Source: Takashimella koratensis
Taxonomy: Eukaryota > Basidiomycota > Tremellomycetes > Trichosporonales > Tetragoniomycetaceae
Direction of reading: 5' to 3'
Assembly: GCA_003116875.1 (NCBI GenBank)
Contig: BCKT01000010.1
Span: forward strand, 1,029,342 to 1,093,341
Length of the DNA: 64,000 nucleotides
Of this stretch, positions 32,942 through 44,498 are shown piece by piece. The notes under the pieces are model-generated. The model saw only the letters and a list, made by a program, of their open reading frames with translations, searched no databases and was not told the origin of the DNA. Each line of letters starts with the position of its first letter. The stretch's first letter is position 1. The translations under genes and the position numbers were made by a program.

Positions 32942-34306
32942 TCAGAGGGTGTTGTTGAAGAACTGGGCGAGTACACCATAAGCGTCGGCGAACGCCTCTC
33001 GGCCCTCTTCGTCGTTAAGCTGTAAACCAACAAAGAGGTGAAAATCAGCAAAAATAAAGGTAGACACTCCAACTCTAGACCGTACAGACTGCTCTACTCA
33101 CGTCAGCGCGGGACGCGGCCCAACCGTGTTTCATGTGCTTGTACCATTTGAATACGCATTGTTTAGCAAACGGCTTGGTCTCCATGACCTTGTGGAAACC
33201 TTCCATCTGCACGGGGAACCAGACACATCAAAGACACCAGAGACCCCAGAGACAGATGGAATAGAGGTAGAAATCAGCTTTGTCCTTGGCCTCTCGGCGG
33301 ATGAGGGGAAAAAAAAAACGCACCGACGCTTCGTCCTCGTTCATGGAAGGAAGGAGACAAGTGGGGACGTTGACTTGTTCCGCAGAACTCGGGTTGACCG
33401 CGGCGCTGTTCATTGATCAGTACCCATTGGTCACCGAACACAGAATTCGGCTCGAAAAGGGAGAAGGGGAACGGAAGTAGGAGAGGAACTTGCCCTGGGT
33501 GAACCATGGCGATCGCGTCGAAGATTGGGTACTGGACGAGCAAGTTACCTCCCCTGTGATATCAGCTTCACTTCCATCTTTGAACACAACACCCTGCACC
33601 CCATTCCCACCCTCCCGACCTCTAGCCTAACGACATAGTGACTACGCCGACTCACCAGCAGAAACCAGCGGCGCCGACTCGCTCGTACCCCTTGCTCTTG
33701 AGCTGAGCGAGGATATCGTGAACCGCTTCTTTCTGGGACTCGAGAGCGCCCGGAAACCCGGATCGGAAGGCGGTTCGATAAGTCATTCTGCGGGTTGTTA
33801 GCCCCGCCTAAAGGTGGTGGAGGAAAGACTACCCGCTCTTCCGGGGTGACAAAGTTGCTCCTCGGCTTTCGACTCCGGCAGCAGGGTAAGAAGATGACAA
33901 GGTGAGAAGGTGAGACTCACGCATCCTCTTGACTCATAGTAGCCAACTTTGTCTGATCCAAACTCCCTCCGTCATGCCAATCAACCACGAACACGTCACT
34001 TCCCGTCTCCTTTGCGAGGACGTCGGCGCCTTGCTCGTTCTGAGGACAGAACCCGTAGATATCGTATACGTATACGATCGCTTTCTTGGATGTGGTAGAT
34101 GAAGAGAGAGAAGCGTAGGATGTGTAGGTTTTCAAGTTGCGAAGGAAAGTAGGGGATTGAGACCAGGTCCCGAGTGGATTGTAGGATGGAGAGATACGAG
34201 GTAGGACGTTGCATGCTAGATGGGAAAGAGGTTAGGTGTTAGCGAGAGGATGGATAGGGGTGGAAGTTGTACCTTGTTCCGAGGAGAGGGAGGCGATGTT
34301 GGCCAT
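32942..34306 (-). CDS. Dienelactone hydrolase family alpha/beta hydrolase
   Basis: A soluble alpha/beta hydrolase of the carboxymethylenebutenolidase family (yeast Aim2 is a homologue); exact substrate unknown. The ATG at 34306 starts MANIASLSSEQACNVLPRIS. Then come KAIVYVYDIYGFCPQNEQGADVLA, the typical early strand and helix, and VFVVDWHDGGSL. The nucleophile elbow GFCWGG carries the catalytic Cys characteristic of the family; VNVPTCLLPSMNEDEA matches the strand before the acid residue, and KHGWAASRAD holds the catalytic His (family form HGF/HGW..R.D). The C-terminal helix REAFADAYGVLAQFFNNTL ends at TGA 32942-32944. About 260 residues in six or so exons, normal length. Cys, His and an acidic candidate are all visible, so the enzyme is probably active. 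Confidence 0.85.
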
Positions 34307-34980
34307 CGTGACGGTGGTGTCGAGGGTGTAGGTGATGACGATAGAGACGGTGATTGTGAGAAGGGGTGATGAGTAATGAGTAATGAGTGGTGAGCAATGC
34401 GACGGGGTAGTAGACGATGGTGGTCTACCCGTGTCTATAATTAGGATAAACCCTCGGTTCCCCGGCTACTTTTAGTCATCTCGGACCTGCCCGACCCCAT
34501 GCGTGGGTCCGGCGGGACTATCTCTACCAGTCAATGGTCTATCGTCAATCAGTCACCAGCCAACGACTAATACAACGACAAGAGTGACAGTTAACCCCGC
34601 TAAGACCTCTGATTCAGACCAAGAATCGAACAAGGGAAACATGCTATATCATCGTTCAGTTTTGTACAATACATTCTATACGACAGCAAGTCATAGTCAC
34701 AGTCTCGGACGCTGTCGCTGTCATTCTCACCGTTCAAGCAAGATCACGAGGTCGTCTTTCGGTTAAATTGTAGACGCAGAGGGGTGACGCAGAGGAAGCG
34801 GTAGAGACAAAGGGAGAGAGAGAGGAGCAAGAGAGCAAAGCAGGAGAATAGCAGACTACTTTGATACAACGGGATATCATCAAATCAACTCCACCTCCAC
34901 TCTACCCCAACCCAACAGCTTCCCTCCCTCCCACTGCTACCTTCTGACTTTTCATCTCGCCCCCCTTCCCTACCACCAGC
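34307..34980. other. Intergenic region between dienelactone hydrolase and ClpX genes
   Basis: About 670 bp: hydrolase promoter at left and ClpX 3' flank at right. A short direct repeat of the type TGAGTAA/TGAGTGG lies at about 34369-34396, close to the hydrolase start. No gene supported. Confidence 0.45.
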
Positions 34981-37077
34981 TCACCCCGTCGCACGCACCT
35001 TTTCCTCCTCCTCCTCATCCTCCTCCTCCCTTTCCAGCCCTAACCCACCACCCCCTCCACCCGCACCCAAGCCCGGATACCCCACCCCTCTCCGGTCTCC
35101 CTCGACAGCAGCGAGGAACGCCTGTCTCTGACCTCTTGAAAAGTACTCTGCACCTGATCGATTACGCACCGTCTGTTCCGTGATCAAGCAGTAACGCACG
35201 GACTAACCATATCGAAAGATGAACATATCGATGAGTAATTACCCAATGTCAGCAACGCCCAAGTCTATCATCTAATCTCAACCCATTACCCCCGGGCGAG
35301 GTTGCCACGGCATGACTCACCGAACCAGGTACTTCAAACATGGCATCTGTCAAGACCTCCTCCAATACCCCTCTCAAACCTCTCGCTCCACCCCCTCTCT
35401 CCATTCCTTCCCTCGCCACCGCGCCCACTGCATCGTCCGTAAACCTTAGATCCGCGCCATACCGCTCAAACAGCGCAATGTACTGCTTAAGCAGCGCGTT
35501 CCTCGGTTCTGTCAGGATCCGTTTCAAGTCCGCGAGGGAGAGAGGTTGGAGGGTTGAGAGGACAGGGAGTCGGCCAAGGAATTCAGGAATGAGACCGTAG
35601 GTTGAGAGGTCGGGGGTAGAGACGCCTTTCAACGGCTCGGTACGTGGAGGCGGGAGCGAGGGGGAAGTAGGTAGTGGAGCGCCAAAGCCGATCGACTTCG
35701 TAAGAGTTAGCTCAAGATCCCACAAGGGTGAACTAGAAGCTACTCACCCCCTTGCCTAGCCGACGCTGCACGATCGAGTCGAGGCCGACAAACGCGCCAG
35801 AGAGGATGAACAGGATGTTGCTCGTGTCAACGACAAAAGTCTCTCCTTTCCCGCCTGCCAATCATGATCAGCACTTCACTCCAAATCCTTCACGTCTAAC
35901 ACCACACCAGAACCTACCTGAAGGCCCGCCACCGCCGCTGTACCCCGGCAGCCCCTCTCGTACTCCTCTCCGTCCCCCGGCTGCCCCGAACCCTCTCGAC
36001 ATGGGGTTATTCGGATCCCAAGATGGGGGCTCAAACGGACCCGCTCCGTTCGTACTCCCGCCTGCACCCGGTGTACTTCCTGTCTCCGCCCCGCTCCTAT
36101 CCGCTTTGGCACCACTACTTCCACTTCCTGGTGCAGCCGGCGGCGCCTGCGGAGGTGGGGCGGACGAGCCTGATGGTGGCGTGGACGTGATAGGTGGTGG
36201 TTTGGCAGAAAGGACAACGTTGGTGCCTTCGAGTAAACGAAGAAGAGCTTGTTGCACACCTTCACCACCAACATCCCTCCCTCCGCCCCAGGAACCGGCT
36301 TCGCCCCCACCCCGCCGAGCAAGCTTGTCAATCTCGTCAATGTGGATGATCCCGAGTCTGCAGCGTCAGCAACCCAAGGTATTGGAAACGCTGAATGGGT
36401 AAACTCACTCGGCACGGTTCACGTCGTATTCTGCTGCTTGTAGTAATCGCAAGACGCAATTCTCCACGTCATCGCCGACGTCTGGAATGGTTGTCAGCTA
36501 CCAAGAAAGAAGGGTATTCGTGAATAACTCACATCCGGCTTGGGTGTAGGTGGTAGCGTCGCACGAACTGTTGATATGTCAGCTTGGGCCGAGTTAGGAT
36601 TCAGAACTGTCGTTACTCACGCAAACGGCACGTCCAGAGCCTTGGCCAAAGTCTTTGCCATCAATGTCTTTCCCGTACCCGTTGGTCCACTGCACCAGAT
36701 CAGCACTTCCTCCTACACACCCAACCCTTTGTCCGACCTCGACCTACATCATCAAGACATTACTCTTCTCAATCGTGACCTCCTCTTTGCTTTTTGGCGG
36801 ATCAATGGCCTCTTCCAATTCCTGCCTTGCTTTCACCTTACTCTCCTCATCCAAGAACCTCTGCCTCATTTCCCTCTCCTTCTCTTCGTCCTCTTTCCGC
36901 CGCTCACGCTCCGCCGCGTCGTCAGGTGACCCCCGACGCCGAGCGGGTTTCGATGTTGACGTCCGGGAAGAGAAGTAGCCGTCTCCACGTGCTTGCGTCA
37001 ATATCAGCGGGGCCGGAGGGTGGGTGATAAGAGGGGGAAGGGGGAGGGGGGGGGGGGGGGGGGGGGGAAGGGGGGGG

Positions 37078-37141
<64 letters not shown>

Positions 37142-37895
37142 GGGGACAAAGGGAGGAGAAAGGAGGAGGCGCGGAGCTGGAATTGGGCAAAGATAAGGTG
37201 GTGGTAGTGGTGGTGGTTGTATGGTGAGGTAGAGAGACTAGCACGGAAAAGATGACTCACCCCACCTGCCCTCGCGCGAGCGTAGGTCATGTGTCAATGT
37301 TGGATCTCCACCATCTTCAGCCCCAGTGACCCTCGTCGCGTCCGCGACCTCTTCCACTCTTGACGGATCCCACCGAGACGTCTCGTATCGACCACCTTCC
37401 TTGTCGCCCTCTCCTGCTCCTGAGGCTAAACCCGGGACACGGTCTCGATCGGATTTAGGAGAGGTTTTGGGCCGTGAAGAAGAGGATTGAGGCGGAGGTG
37501 GAGGAGGGGGTGCAGAGAGTGGGTCGGCAAGTCGGTGAGATATCCGCTGGTAGTGGTTGAACACGCTGGAATGGGTAAGCTGCTGTGTGCATCTACGGAT
37601 GGTAAGCAGGACTCACGCAACGGAGAGGATTCGCTTGGCTCGTTCTTGTCCGATAATGTACTGCGACAAGTGATTGTACAACTGGGTCGTGTCAGCGATT
37701 GCTCATGACCGGGTGGGCTTGAAACGGAACGGGTGAGTGACCTACGTCTTTGGGAGATTTGAACGCGGTGTCGGCGGATGAGGAAGCGAGCCTGCGGGCG
37801 AGGGAGAGAGGGAGGGCCAGAGGAGATGTGAGCCATGTGGTCCGAGACTGTCGAGGCTGCCTTTGCCTGAAGACAAAGCTACGTGGGCGCAGCAT
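34981..37895 (-). CDS. Mitochondrial ClpX-type AAA+ unfoldase
   Basis: Hexameric ATP-driven unfoldase of the mitochondrial matrix; alone it remodels proteins, with ClpP it feeds them for degradation. The N-terminus ([18 protein letters not shown]...LARRLASSS) is Arg-rich with no acidic residues, a clear targeting presequence. The bacterial zinc-binding domain is absent, as usual in fungal forms. Conserved parts are [19 protein letters not shown], Walker [17 protein letters not shown], Walker [23 protein letters not shown], sensor segment [19 protein letters not shown] (the ClpP-docking IGF loop position), [10 protein letters not shown], and [21 protein letters not shown]. Two disordered insertions are present: about 150 residues before Walker A, and about 100 Pro/Gly/Ser-rich residues after LLRLLEGT. 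About ten exons; the ATG is at 37895, the stop TGA at 34981-34983. The tail is Glu-rich. Confidence 0.87.
37032..37144 (+). repeat. Very long poly-G (coding-strand poly-C) tract in a ClpX intron
   Basis: A nearly pure G tract on the plus strand, with an uninterrupted 60-G run at 37081-37140. It lies wholly inside a 269-nt ClpX intron (36992-37260) whose donor reads GTGAGT and acceptor GCAAG on the coding strand. In RNA it is poly-C, directly in the region of the polypyrimidine tract. True length is uncertain because such runs are hard to sequence. Confidence 0.92.
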
Positions 37896-38228
37896 GGTGA
37901 GGTGGGTGAGGTGGGTGAGGGGATGAGGAGGAGTGAAGGAGGAGACATGCGAATCGTGTTCAAGTCATTCATTGCCGGGGGGGTAGGTAGGGTAGGTAGG
38001 ATTCTATTTTCCCACGGTGGCAGAATCAGAACATTCCCACGGTGCACCCCCTCGCCTGCCTGGGGTGGTTCCGACCTCGCCGTTATCCCTGGCGTCCTCC
38101 CCTCCTCCCCTCCTCCCCTTCTCCTCTCCTCCTCTCCTCCTCATCTCCCCATCTCACACCACCCACCTCATCCAGTCCACCTCCCCGCCTACCTCACCGC
38201 AGCACGTACCCCGCCCACATCCCGCGCC
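37896..38228. promoter_or_regulatory. Bidirectional promoter of ClpX and histone deacetylase genes
   Basis: 333 bp between divergent start codons. The right part is a pyrimidine-rich leader (CCTCCCCTCCTC type). Near 37980-38010 there is GGGTAGGTAGGGTAGGTAGG, a short 4-8 bp direct repeat, and a short CCCACGGTG repeat occurs at about 38011 and 38037. No known factor site is certain. Confidence 0.45.
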
Positions 38229-41120
38229 ATGTCGTTTGCCGGCAAAGCCTCGTCGCGCGAGTCGTCCGCCGTCGACGCTGATGTCGATATGAACAAGCCC
38301 GCTCGGAGAGTCGCTTAGTGAGTGGCAGCTTTTTCACCGTTTGCACTAGAGTTCAGAGGTAGTCTCAGAGGCAATCCACGGTAGTGTCGAGTACTAGCTG
38401 ACCCCATCTCATTAGTTTCTATGATCGTAAGTCACACATGCAACGATCCACGCCTCACAGCGAAGATTCAACCATACACTGTCCCTTCTCCCTATTCAGT
38501 CTACACCAACTAACCTCCACCCCTTCCTTCCTTCTTCTCCCCCTGCAGCCGACGTCGGTAACTACTCGTACTTTCTCGGCCACCCCATGAAACCCCATCG
38601 AATCCGGATGACCCATAACCTCGTCACCAACTACGGTCTATGCGATGAGGAGCTCGAAGACGCGCCCGAAGCAGCGGGAGAAGGGTCGAGAGGGGTTAAC
38701 GGGTTCCAGACGGGCGACGATAGGGGTTTGGCAGAGGCTGTCAAGTGGGAGAAGGCGATGATGAATGGTCCACGAGGCAAGGCCATGCAGGTGTTTGTGA
38801 GTGACTCTTTCTCCACTGGATTATCGATGGGATGAGGAAATGGTGGAAGGGGGATCTGGTCCGTTGTTGAGGGACGGATCAGCAAGGGAAGCTCGACGCT
38901 GACGGTTTTGCCTATTTACTCAACAGAAACCCCGCCGGGCAAAAGGATCCGATATGACCCGTTTCCACACCGACGAATACGTAGAGTTCCTCGAACAAGT
39001 GACGCCCGAGACGGCAGAGGCGTTGACCGGTGGCGGTACTCGATGTGAGTTGGGTTCCGCTGGATCCTTTTGATGAGTGTTGGTAGCTGATTCTCAACCC
39101 AGGTTTGACGGGGGAGGATTGTCCCGCTTTCGACGGAGTTTTTGAATTCTGCTCAATATCCGCCGGTGGATCCATCTGTACGTGTACACCCCCTTCAAGC
39201 AAAGCCGTTAGCTTCCAATGAGAAGAGCTTCAGCTGACAGCGACTTGCAGGCGCGGCTGAGAAGATCAACACGGGAGCTGCGGATATCGCCATCAACTGG
39301 GCTGGAGGGCTGCACCACGCGAAGAAGACGGAAGCGAGTGGGTTCTGTTACATCAACGATATGTGAGTTGGATTGAAGAGGCGGCTCGAAATTGGCTATT
39401 AACTGCTGGAAAGCCAATACTGACAACGCGCTCTTAGTGTTCTCGGCATTCTCGAACTCTTGAGGTGAGCTCCTTGAGATGTGACTCCGAAAGATTGAGC
39501 TCGCTGACAGACCACAGAATATATCCACGTGTCCTCTACATCGACTGCGACGTCCACCACGGTGACGGTGTCGAAGAGGCATTCTACACCACTGATCGAG
39601 TCATGACCTGTTCCTTCCACCGATTTGGTGATTTCTTCCCGGGCACCGGTGACATCCGCGTGAGTTTTGCCCAGTCCTATAGCGGTCATGATTACACGTA
39701 ATTGACCCCTGACAGGATATTGGAATGAGACGAGGCAAGGGGTACGCAGTGAACGTCCCTATGCGTGAAGGTATCACGGACGAGACGTTCCACAGCATCT
39801 TCAAGCCGGTGAGCTTTGTCGATACATTCTCTGTCAGTAAAGCTCACTCGTAACAGATCATCAAACACATCATGGACTTTTACCGACCAGGCGCAGTGGT
39901 ATTGCAGATGGGTGCAGACTCGTTGGCAGGAGACAAACTCGGTACTCTCAACATCTCGCTTGAAGGTGAGCAGAACGCAAGGGAGACAGTTGAAAAAACC
40001 CATGACGGAGAATACACGCTGACGATTGTAGGACACGCCGAGTGTGCACGGTATCTCAAGACCTTTGATGTTCCCGTCATGATGCTTGGAGGAGGAGGGT
40101 ACACCATGTGCGTAGGCTTGGGTCTGACACAACCGGATAAGGGCTGACTTGGTTCAGTAAAAACGTCGCCAAGGCGTGGACAAAGGAGACCGCAATCATG
40201 TGTGGGCGTCAGTTGCCCGAGGATCTGCCATACAATAACTAGTGAGTGGCTGGCAGCGCAGATCGCTTGGATTAAGCTTCAGTCACTGATGGGCGCAGCA
40301 TGGAGTACTTTGGACCACGGTACAAGCTTGAGGTGTTGCCGACCAACGTGGACAACCGTAACTCTCCCGAGTACCTAGAAGCTATCAAGTGAGTTTACGC
40401 CTCATGGTTCAGCTACATCCATCATGTCACGAGGGCTGGTAGCTGATCCCTATCAGACGCAACATCTTTGAGAACCTTCGCGACTTGCCATTTGCTCCCA
40501 GTGCGCAGATGCGGTCAGTACCGAGCAAGCCGCTATCGGTTGCGCTAGGGATGAAGGACGACGAGGATGATGATCCGGACAACGAGCTCGAGGGGAGGAT
40601 CAAGAGTGCGTATAGCTTCGGGTCTCACATATTACTATCCATCCGTCCGGTCTTTTTCTTCTCTTTTCCCCATACTCGCCCCACTGACACCCACTCAGAG
40701 CTCATGAAGCAGCGGCAAAACCTACTGTCCGATGATGAATCCGACGACGACGACGATGATCACGGAGCATTTGCTCGTCCCCCCCGTGCTCGTCGTCAAG
40801 GCGGCATCTCCCTGCGTCCCAACCCGGCCCCCTCTGCCCGCTCCCACCTCTTCACCGGCAAGTCTACCGACGATCCATCTCACCCTCACCCTACCGACGA
40901 GCACGACGACGATCATGCCGAGCCATCGAGGAAGAAACGAAACTTCTTTGTCGCAAAGGCAGGTGACGGGTCGTGGACTCCTACAGCGGCGGCGAAGAAT
41001 GGGATGGGATCGATCGTGGCGAACGGAGCGAATGGATTAGGAGATGCAGGGAAGAAGAATGGGTTAGGGTCAGGGGACTGGGCACCGAGTCGAGCGGCGA
41101 GCCCGATGAGTGTGGTCTAA
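38229..41120 (+). CDS. RPD3: Class I histone deacetylase, Rpd3/Clr6/HDAC1-like
   Basis: Zinc-dependent removal of acetyl groups from histone lysines in nuclear corepressor complexes. The ATG at 38229 starts [13 protein letters not shown]. Two splices around an 11-nt microexon (38416-38426) build the conserved start [20 protein letters not shown]. The core follows: [32 protein letters not shown] with the tandem catalytic His, [11 protein letters not shown] with zinc-ligand Asp and His, [29 protein letters not shown] with the second Asp ligand, MLGGGGYT and [12 protein letters not shown]. About 13 exons. An insertion of about 45 residues (from about [11 protein letters not shown] to FKPRRAKGS) replaces the short linker between NYGL and FHTDEY of other Rpd3 proteins. 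The tail is acidic ([10 protein letters not shown]) then basic. Stop TAA at 41118-41120. Catalytic residues are all present. Confidence 0.93.
38416..38426 (+). other. 11-nt microexon of the histone deacetylase gene
   Basis: The eleven bases TTTCTATGATC lie between an AG acceptor at 38414-38415 and a GTAAGT donor at 38427. They encode the F-Y-D of the family-conserved YFYDPDVGNYSY segment. Skipping them would shift the frame. Both flanking introns have proper ends, so the microexon is well supported by protein conservation. Confidence 0.85.
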
Positions 41121-41672
41121 AGTGGGAAAGGAGCTAGGCTCAGACAATAGCTAGTCACTGAGCGTTCATTCCTGTGGTTTCTATACCTCTGTCCAATCAA
41201 TCTCTCATCATAAAATCCAATCGATCATTCCCCCCTCTCGTCTTCCAAGTTCCCATCTGTACCCGTCATTCCCCTTCACATGGTCTGATCTAGTCAACGT
41301 TTGATTCGCAAGATTTGTTAAACTACCCCGCAGTTGATGTGGACGATTCGTTCTGTGTTAGTCTCTGTTCTCTGTTTTCTGTTCTCTTTTCATTATCCGT
41401 TAGGTTCTCGTCAGAACCACTTCATGCACTAGTTTCTTAGCAGAGGCTGCAATGAGACCCCTCCAACATGGTTCTCGCTGATGCCGTTTGCTGCACTCTC
41501 GTCGTCGTCATTGTCGATGCCAGAGTTGCCAGAGTTGCAATTTTTGCTTCCGCTCTTGCCCTGCCCGTCACCTGCTGTTTACAAAATCCGATCGACACTG
41601 GACTCCCTTTCTCCCTTTCTCCATCTCCCATCTACCCCTACCCACCCCACCTCTCGCCTCCTCGACACGATC
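41121..41672. other. Intergenic region between deacetylase and nucleoporin genes
   Basis: About 550 bp with the deacetylase 3' untranslated region and the nucleoporin promoter and leader (CTCCCTTTCTCCCTTTC). Two close short motifs GTTCTCTGTTTTCTGTTCTC occur near 41367. No gene supported. Confidence 0.45.
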
Positions 41673-44113
41673 ATGGCCGCTCAGCAGGTGTGCCGCGACT
41701 ACCTCGCCGGGTGAGTCTGGCCTCCGCTTCCCGGGCTCCAGGGATTTTTCACACCTAAGCCTCCGTCTTTCTCGTTTCGTCGTCGCTGACTTAGTCTTGT
41801 CTACAGCCATTGCCGGTTCGGTAACAGCTGTCGATACTACCACCCACCTCGTAAGCTCAGCTCAGCTTGACCCATCCCATACTGGGTTCAAGTAGCTGAC
41901 AGCCTCTTCTTTTGGGTGACAGGGAATAACGCACCTGTGGGCAACGGTCGGTCTTTGTCAAATTCCAACTCAACTCCACTAGGAGCGCGCCTAGGTCCCG
42001 CTGTGAACAAATACAACTTCAAGTAGGTCAAACATTGTGACCCTCCTGTCTCCAATTTCACTCGCTTCCATCTTCTTTCGTCTTCAAGTCTACGAGTCTT
42101 TGGCAACACCGAAATACCGGTTCTGATAGGCTCTAACATGGAACCCTAACCCTTGTAGCAACGAAACAATTTCTACGGATCTAGGACCGGAACGACCGAT
42201 TTGGTTCGCATCGACCTATGGAGCAAGTAAGAACGAGCCAAATTTGATTGGGATCGGAGGCGGGACGTTTAGCCCAGAGGAGATGAGGTGGAAGAGCCAT
42301 GTCGCGTTGGCTGAGAACCGGCCTGCAGACTATGTAAGTCACCACCACCTACTTCTACCCCTTTCCGCCAACTGCCTCCTGCCTGCGTCCTTTTCTCACC
42401 ATCTCCTTGGTATCACTTCGAGAGAGTAAAGACCTGACGTTTTAATTTTGCCTTCCGGACACAACACAGATTAAAGAAGAAGAAATCGTCTTCGCGACCG
42501 CACGTAACAACATCCAATCCGCGTTGGGAGATATCAACAAGACCCGACAAATGGCTGAGAAGCTTCACGACGCGCGATACCCACCCGGTACGGAGGTTGG
42601 TGGACCACGGCCTCCGACATTCGACGAGTCCGCCGTCCTTGCATCGGCTAACGCGTCGTCGGGCTTTGGAGGGGGGGGAGGTTTCGGCCAAACGGTTGGA
42701 GGTGGAGCAGGGTTTGGGTCGTCATCTTTCGGCGCACCGGCAAGCGGGAGCGCGTTTGGTGGTGCCTCGGCTGGCGGGGCATTTGGAAAGTCGGCATTTG
42801 GTGGGGCTGGCGCAGGAGGAGGTGCGCAAGGAGGCGGGTTTGGACAGAGCGCGTTTGCATCGGGGGCAAGTACCTCTGGGTCGGCATTTGGCTCTGGCGC
42901 AGGTCCATCTACTTCTGCATTCGGCAAGTCGGCATTCGGCGCGAGCCCATCAACATCCATGGCACCTCCTACCGCCGCTCCCTCATCTTCTGCGTCTCCT
43001 TTTGGATCCTCAGCCTTTGGATCTAAACCATCAGCCTTTGGATCGTCCGCGTTTGGGTCAGGACCGGCCTCGTCTCCATCTGCGCCGAGCTCATTCGGGT
43101 TCAGTGCATTCGGAGGGAACGCAGCGGCAGGTGGACCTGGGGGAGGGTCAGCGTTTGGCCAGTCAAGCTTTGGTTCGAAATCTGCAGGCGCGAGTGCGTT
43201 TGGGTCTAGTCCAGCGGCACCTGCAACTGGATCAGCATTTGGGTCGACACCTACAGCAGCGGCGGGGTCGGCGTTTGGAACATCGGCGTTTGGAGCGGCC
43301 CCAGCTGGTGGATCAGGAGCTGCACCGACAGCATTCGGGTCATCTGCCTTCGGAGCGCCAGCAGCGTCAACGGGCGGCGGCGCGTTTGGGTCTTCTGCAT
43401 TCGGCACGAGCGCGTTTGGAGCGACATCAAACCCTGCTTCAGGCGCAGGACCGGGGTCAACAGCTTCGACAGCGTCGCCTGCAGCTACAGGCGGAGGAGG
43501 GTTCGGGTCCAGTGCGTTTGGACAACCACCGGCAGGCGCGAAGACGAATGCGTTCGGAGGGTTCGGGACGAGTCCGGGCGGGTCGGCATTTGGAGCCGCA
43601 ACGACGGCGTCGGCGACAGGGGCGGGAACGGGAGGCTCAGCCTTTGGGTCCGGGTCTGCGTTCGGGACAGGTGCAGCGGCAGGGGCCGGGGCAGGGGGTG
43701 GAACTACGGCGTCACCGTTTGGAGCGCCGGCTTCGTCCGGGTCGGCGTTTGGTGGGTTTGGCGGAGGAGGTGGTGGGACGTCGGCGTTTGGAGCATCTGC
43801 GCCTGCCCCAGCGGCGGGGTCTGCGTTCGGTGGTGGGGCAGGCGTTTCTGCGTTTGGAGGTGGAGGTGGTCCCTCAACTTTCGGGCAAGGCGGGTTCGGA
43901 TCACCTGCAGGAGGATTTGGAGCCGCAGCGACAGGAGGTGGAGGTGGAGTACTGGACACGTTCGCAGACCCGTGGTCCTGGGCTTTACCGACCCTCGAGG
44001 GGACAGGACCAGGTGGGAAAGTCGCCGAAGAGGAGATTGCGAAGTTTGGGAAAGAAGTGTTTGGGTGGGGAGAAGTACCTGTTCTCCCACCGCCCCTTGA
44101 ACTCAGGGGATGA
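41673..44113 (+). CDS. Nup42-like nucleoporin: CCCH zinc finger, FG repeats, Gle1-binding tail
   Basis: Cytoplasmic-face nuclear pore protein that docks Gle1 and helps release mRNA. The ATG at 41673 begins MAAQQVCRDYLAGHC; two splices complete a CCCH finger of form C-x7-C-x5-C-x3-H (CRDYLAGHCRFGNSCRYYH). A short middle region (IKEEEIVFATARNNIQSALG) precedes a long exon with dozens of FG units, mostly SAFG and GGFG spaced by Ala/Ser/Gly/Pro linkers (about residues 170-600). The C-terminus KFGKEVFGWGEVPVLPPPLE matches the (I/V)PxxPPPxELR end of Nup42 proteins that binds Gle1. Stop TGA is at 44111-44113. Order and ends match the Nup42/NLP1 family. The GC-rich FG exon produces long false open frames on both strands. 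Confidence 0.87.
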
Positions 44114-44498
44114 GGAGAGAGCACAGGGCAAGGAGAACAGAAGGTCAAGTGATGTTGTACAGTACTCGAAAGCATTGGGTCAGAAGAGAAGTCATCGTAT
44201 AGTAAACTCAAATCATCAGCATGGAGAAGAACAAGTATGTATGCAAGTATGCGACATCATGAAAAATAATCCAATTCATCGTCAAGGGCTGTATGGTACG
44301 TTGAAGCTCCGCACAGAGTCTGGCAGGCTGTATGTTGTGATACAGACTGATATCAGAAGAAGAAAAGCAAAACAATCGCTCAGAACAACCAAACCCCTCA
44401 GAGGATCTCAGTCGCCACTCGCATGCCTGGCCGTGTTGTTCTCGGGTCGACGGCCGGTCCCTGTTCAGCAAAGGGGAGAACAGGCGCAAGCGTCGCGG
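44114..44498. other. Convergent 3' region between nucleoporin gene and orphan gene A
   Basis: 385 bp between stop codons of converging genes; more AT-rich than the flanks. No gene supported. Confidence 0.45.

Noticed and set aside
42565..44211. 548-codon open frame on the minus strand opposite the nucleoporin gene
   Set aside because: It is a Pro/Asn/Ala/Asp-rich mirror of the FG-repeat exon, caused by GC-rich repeats. The plus-strand frame has a CCCH finger, FG repeats and the Gle1-binding end.
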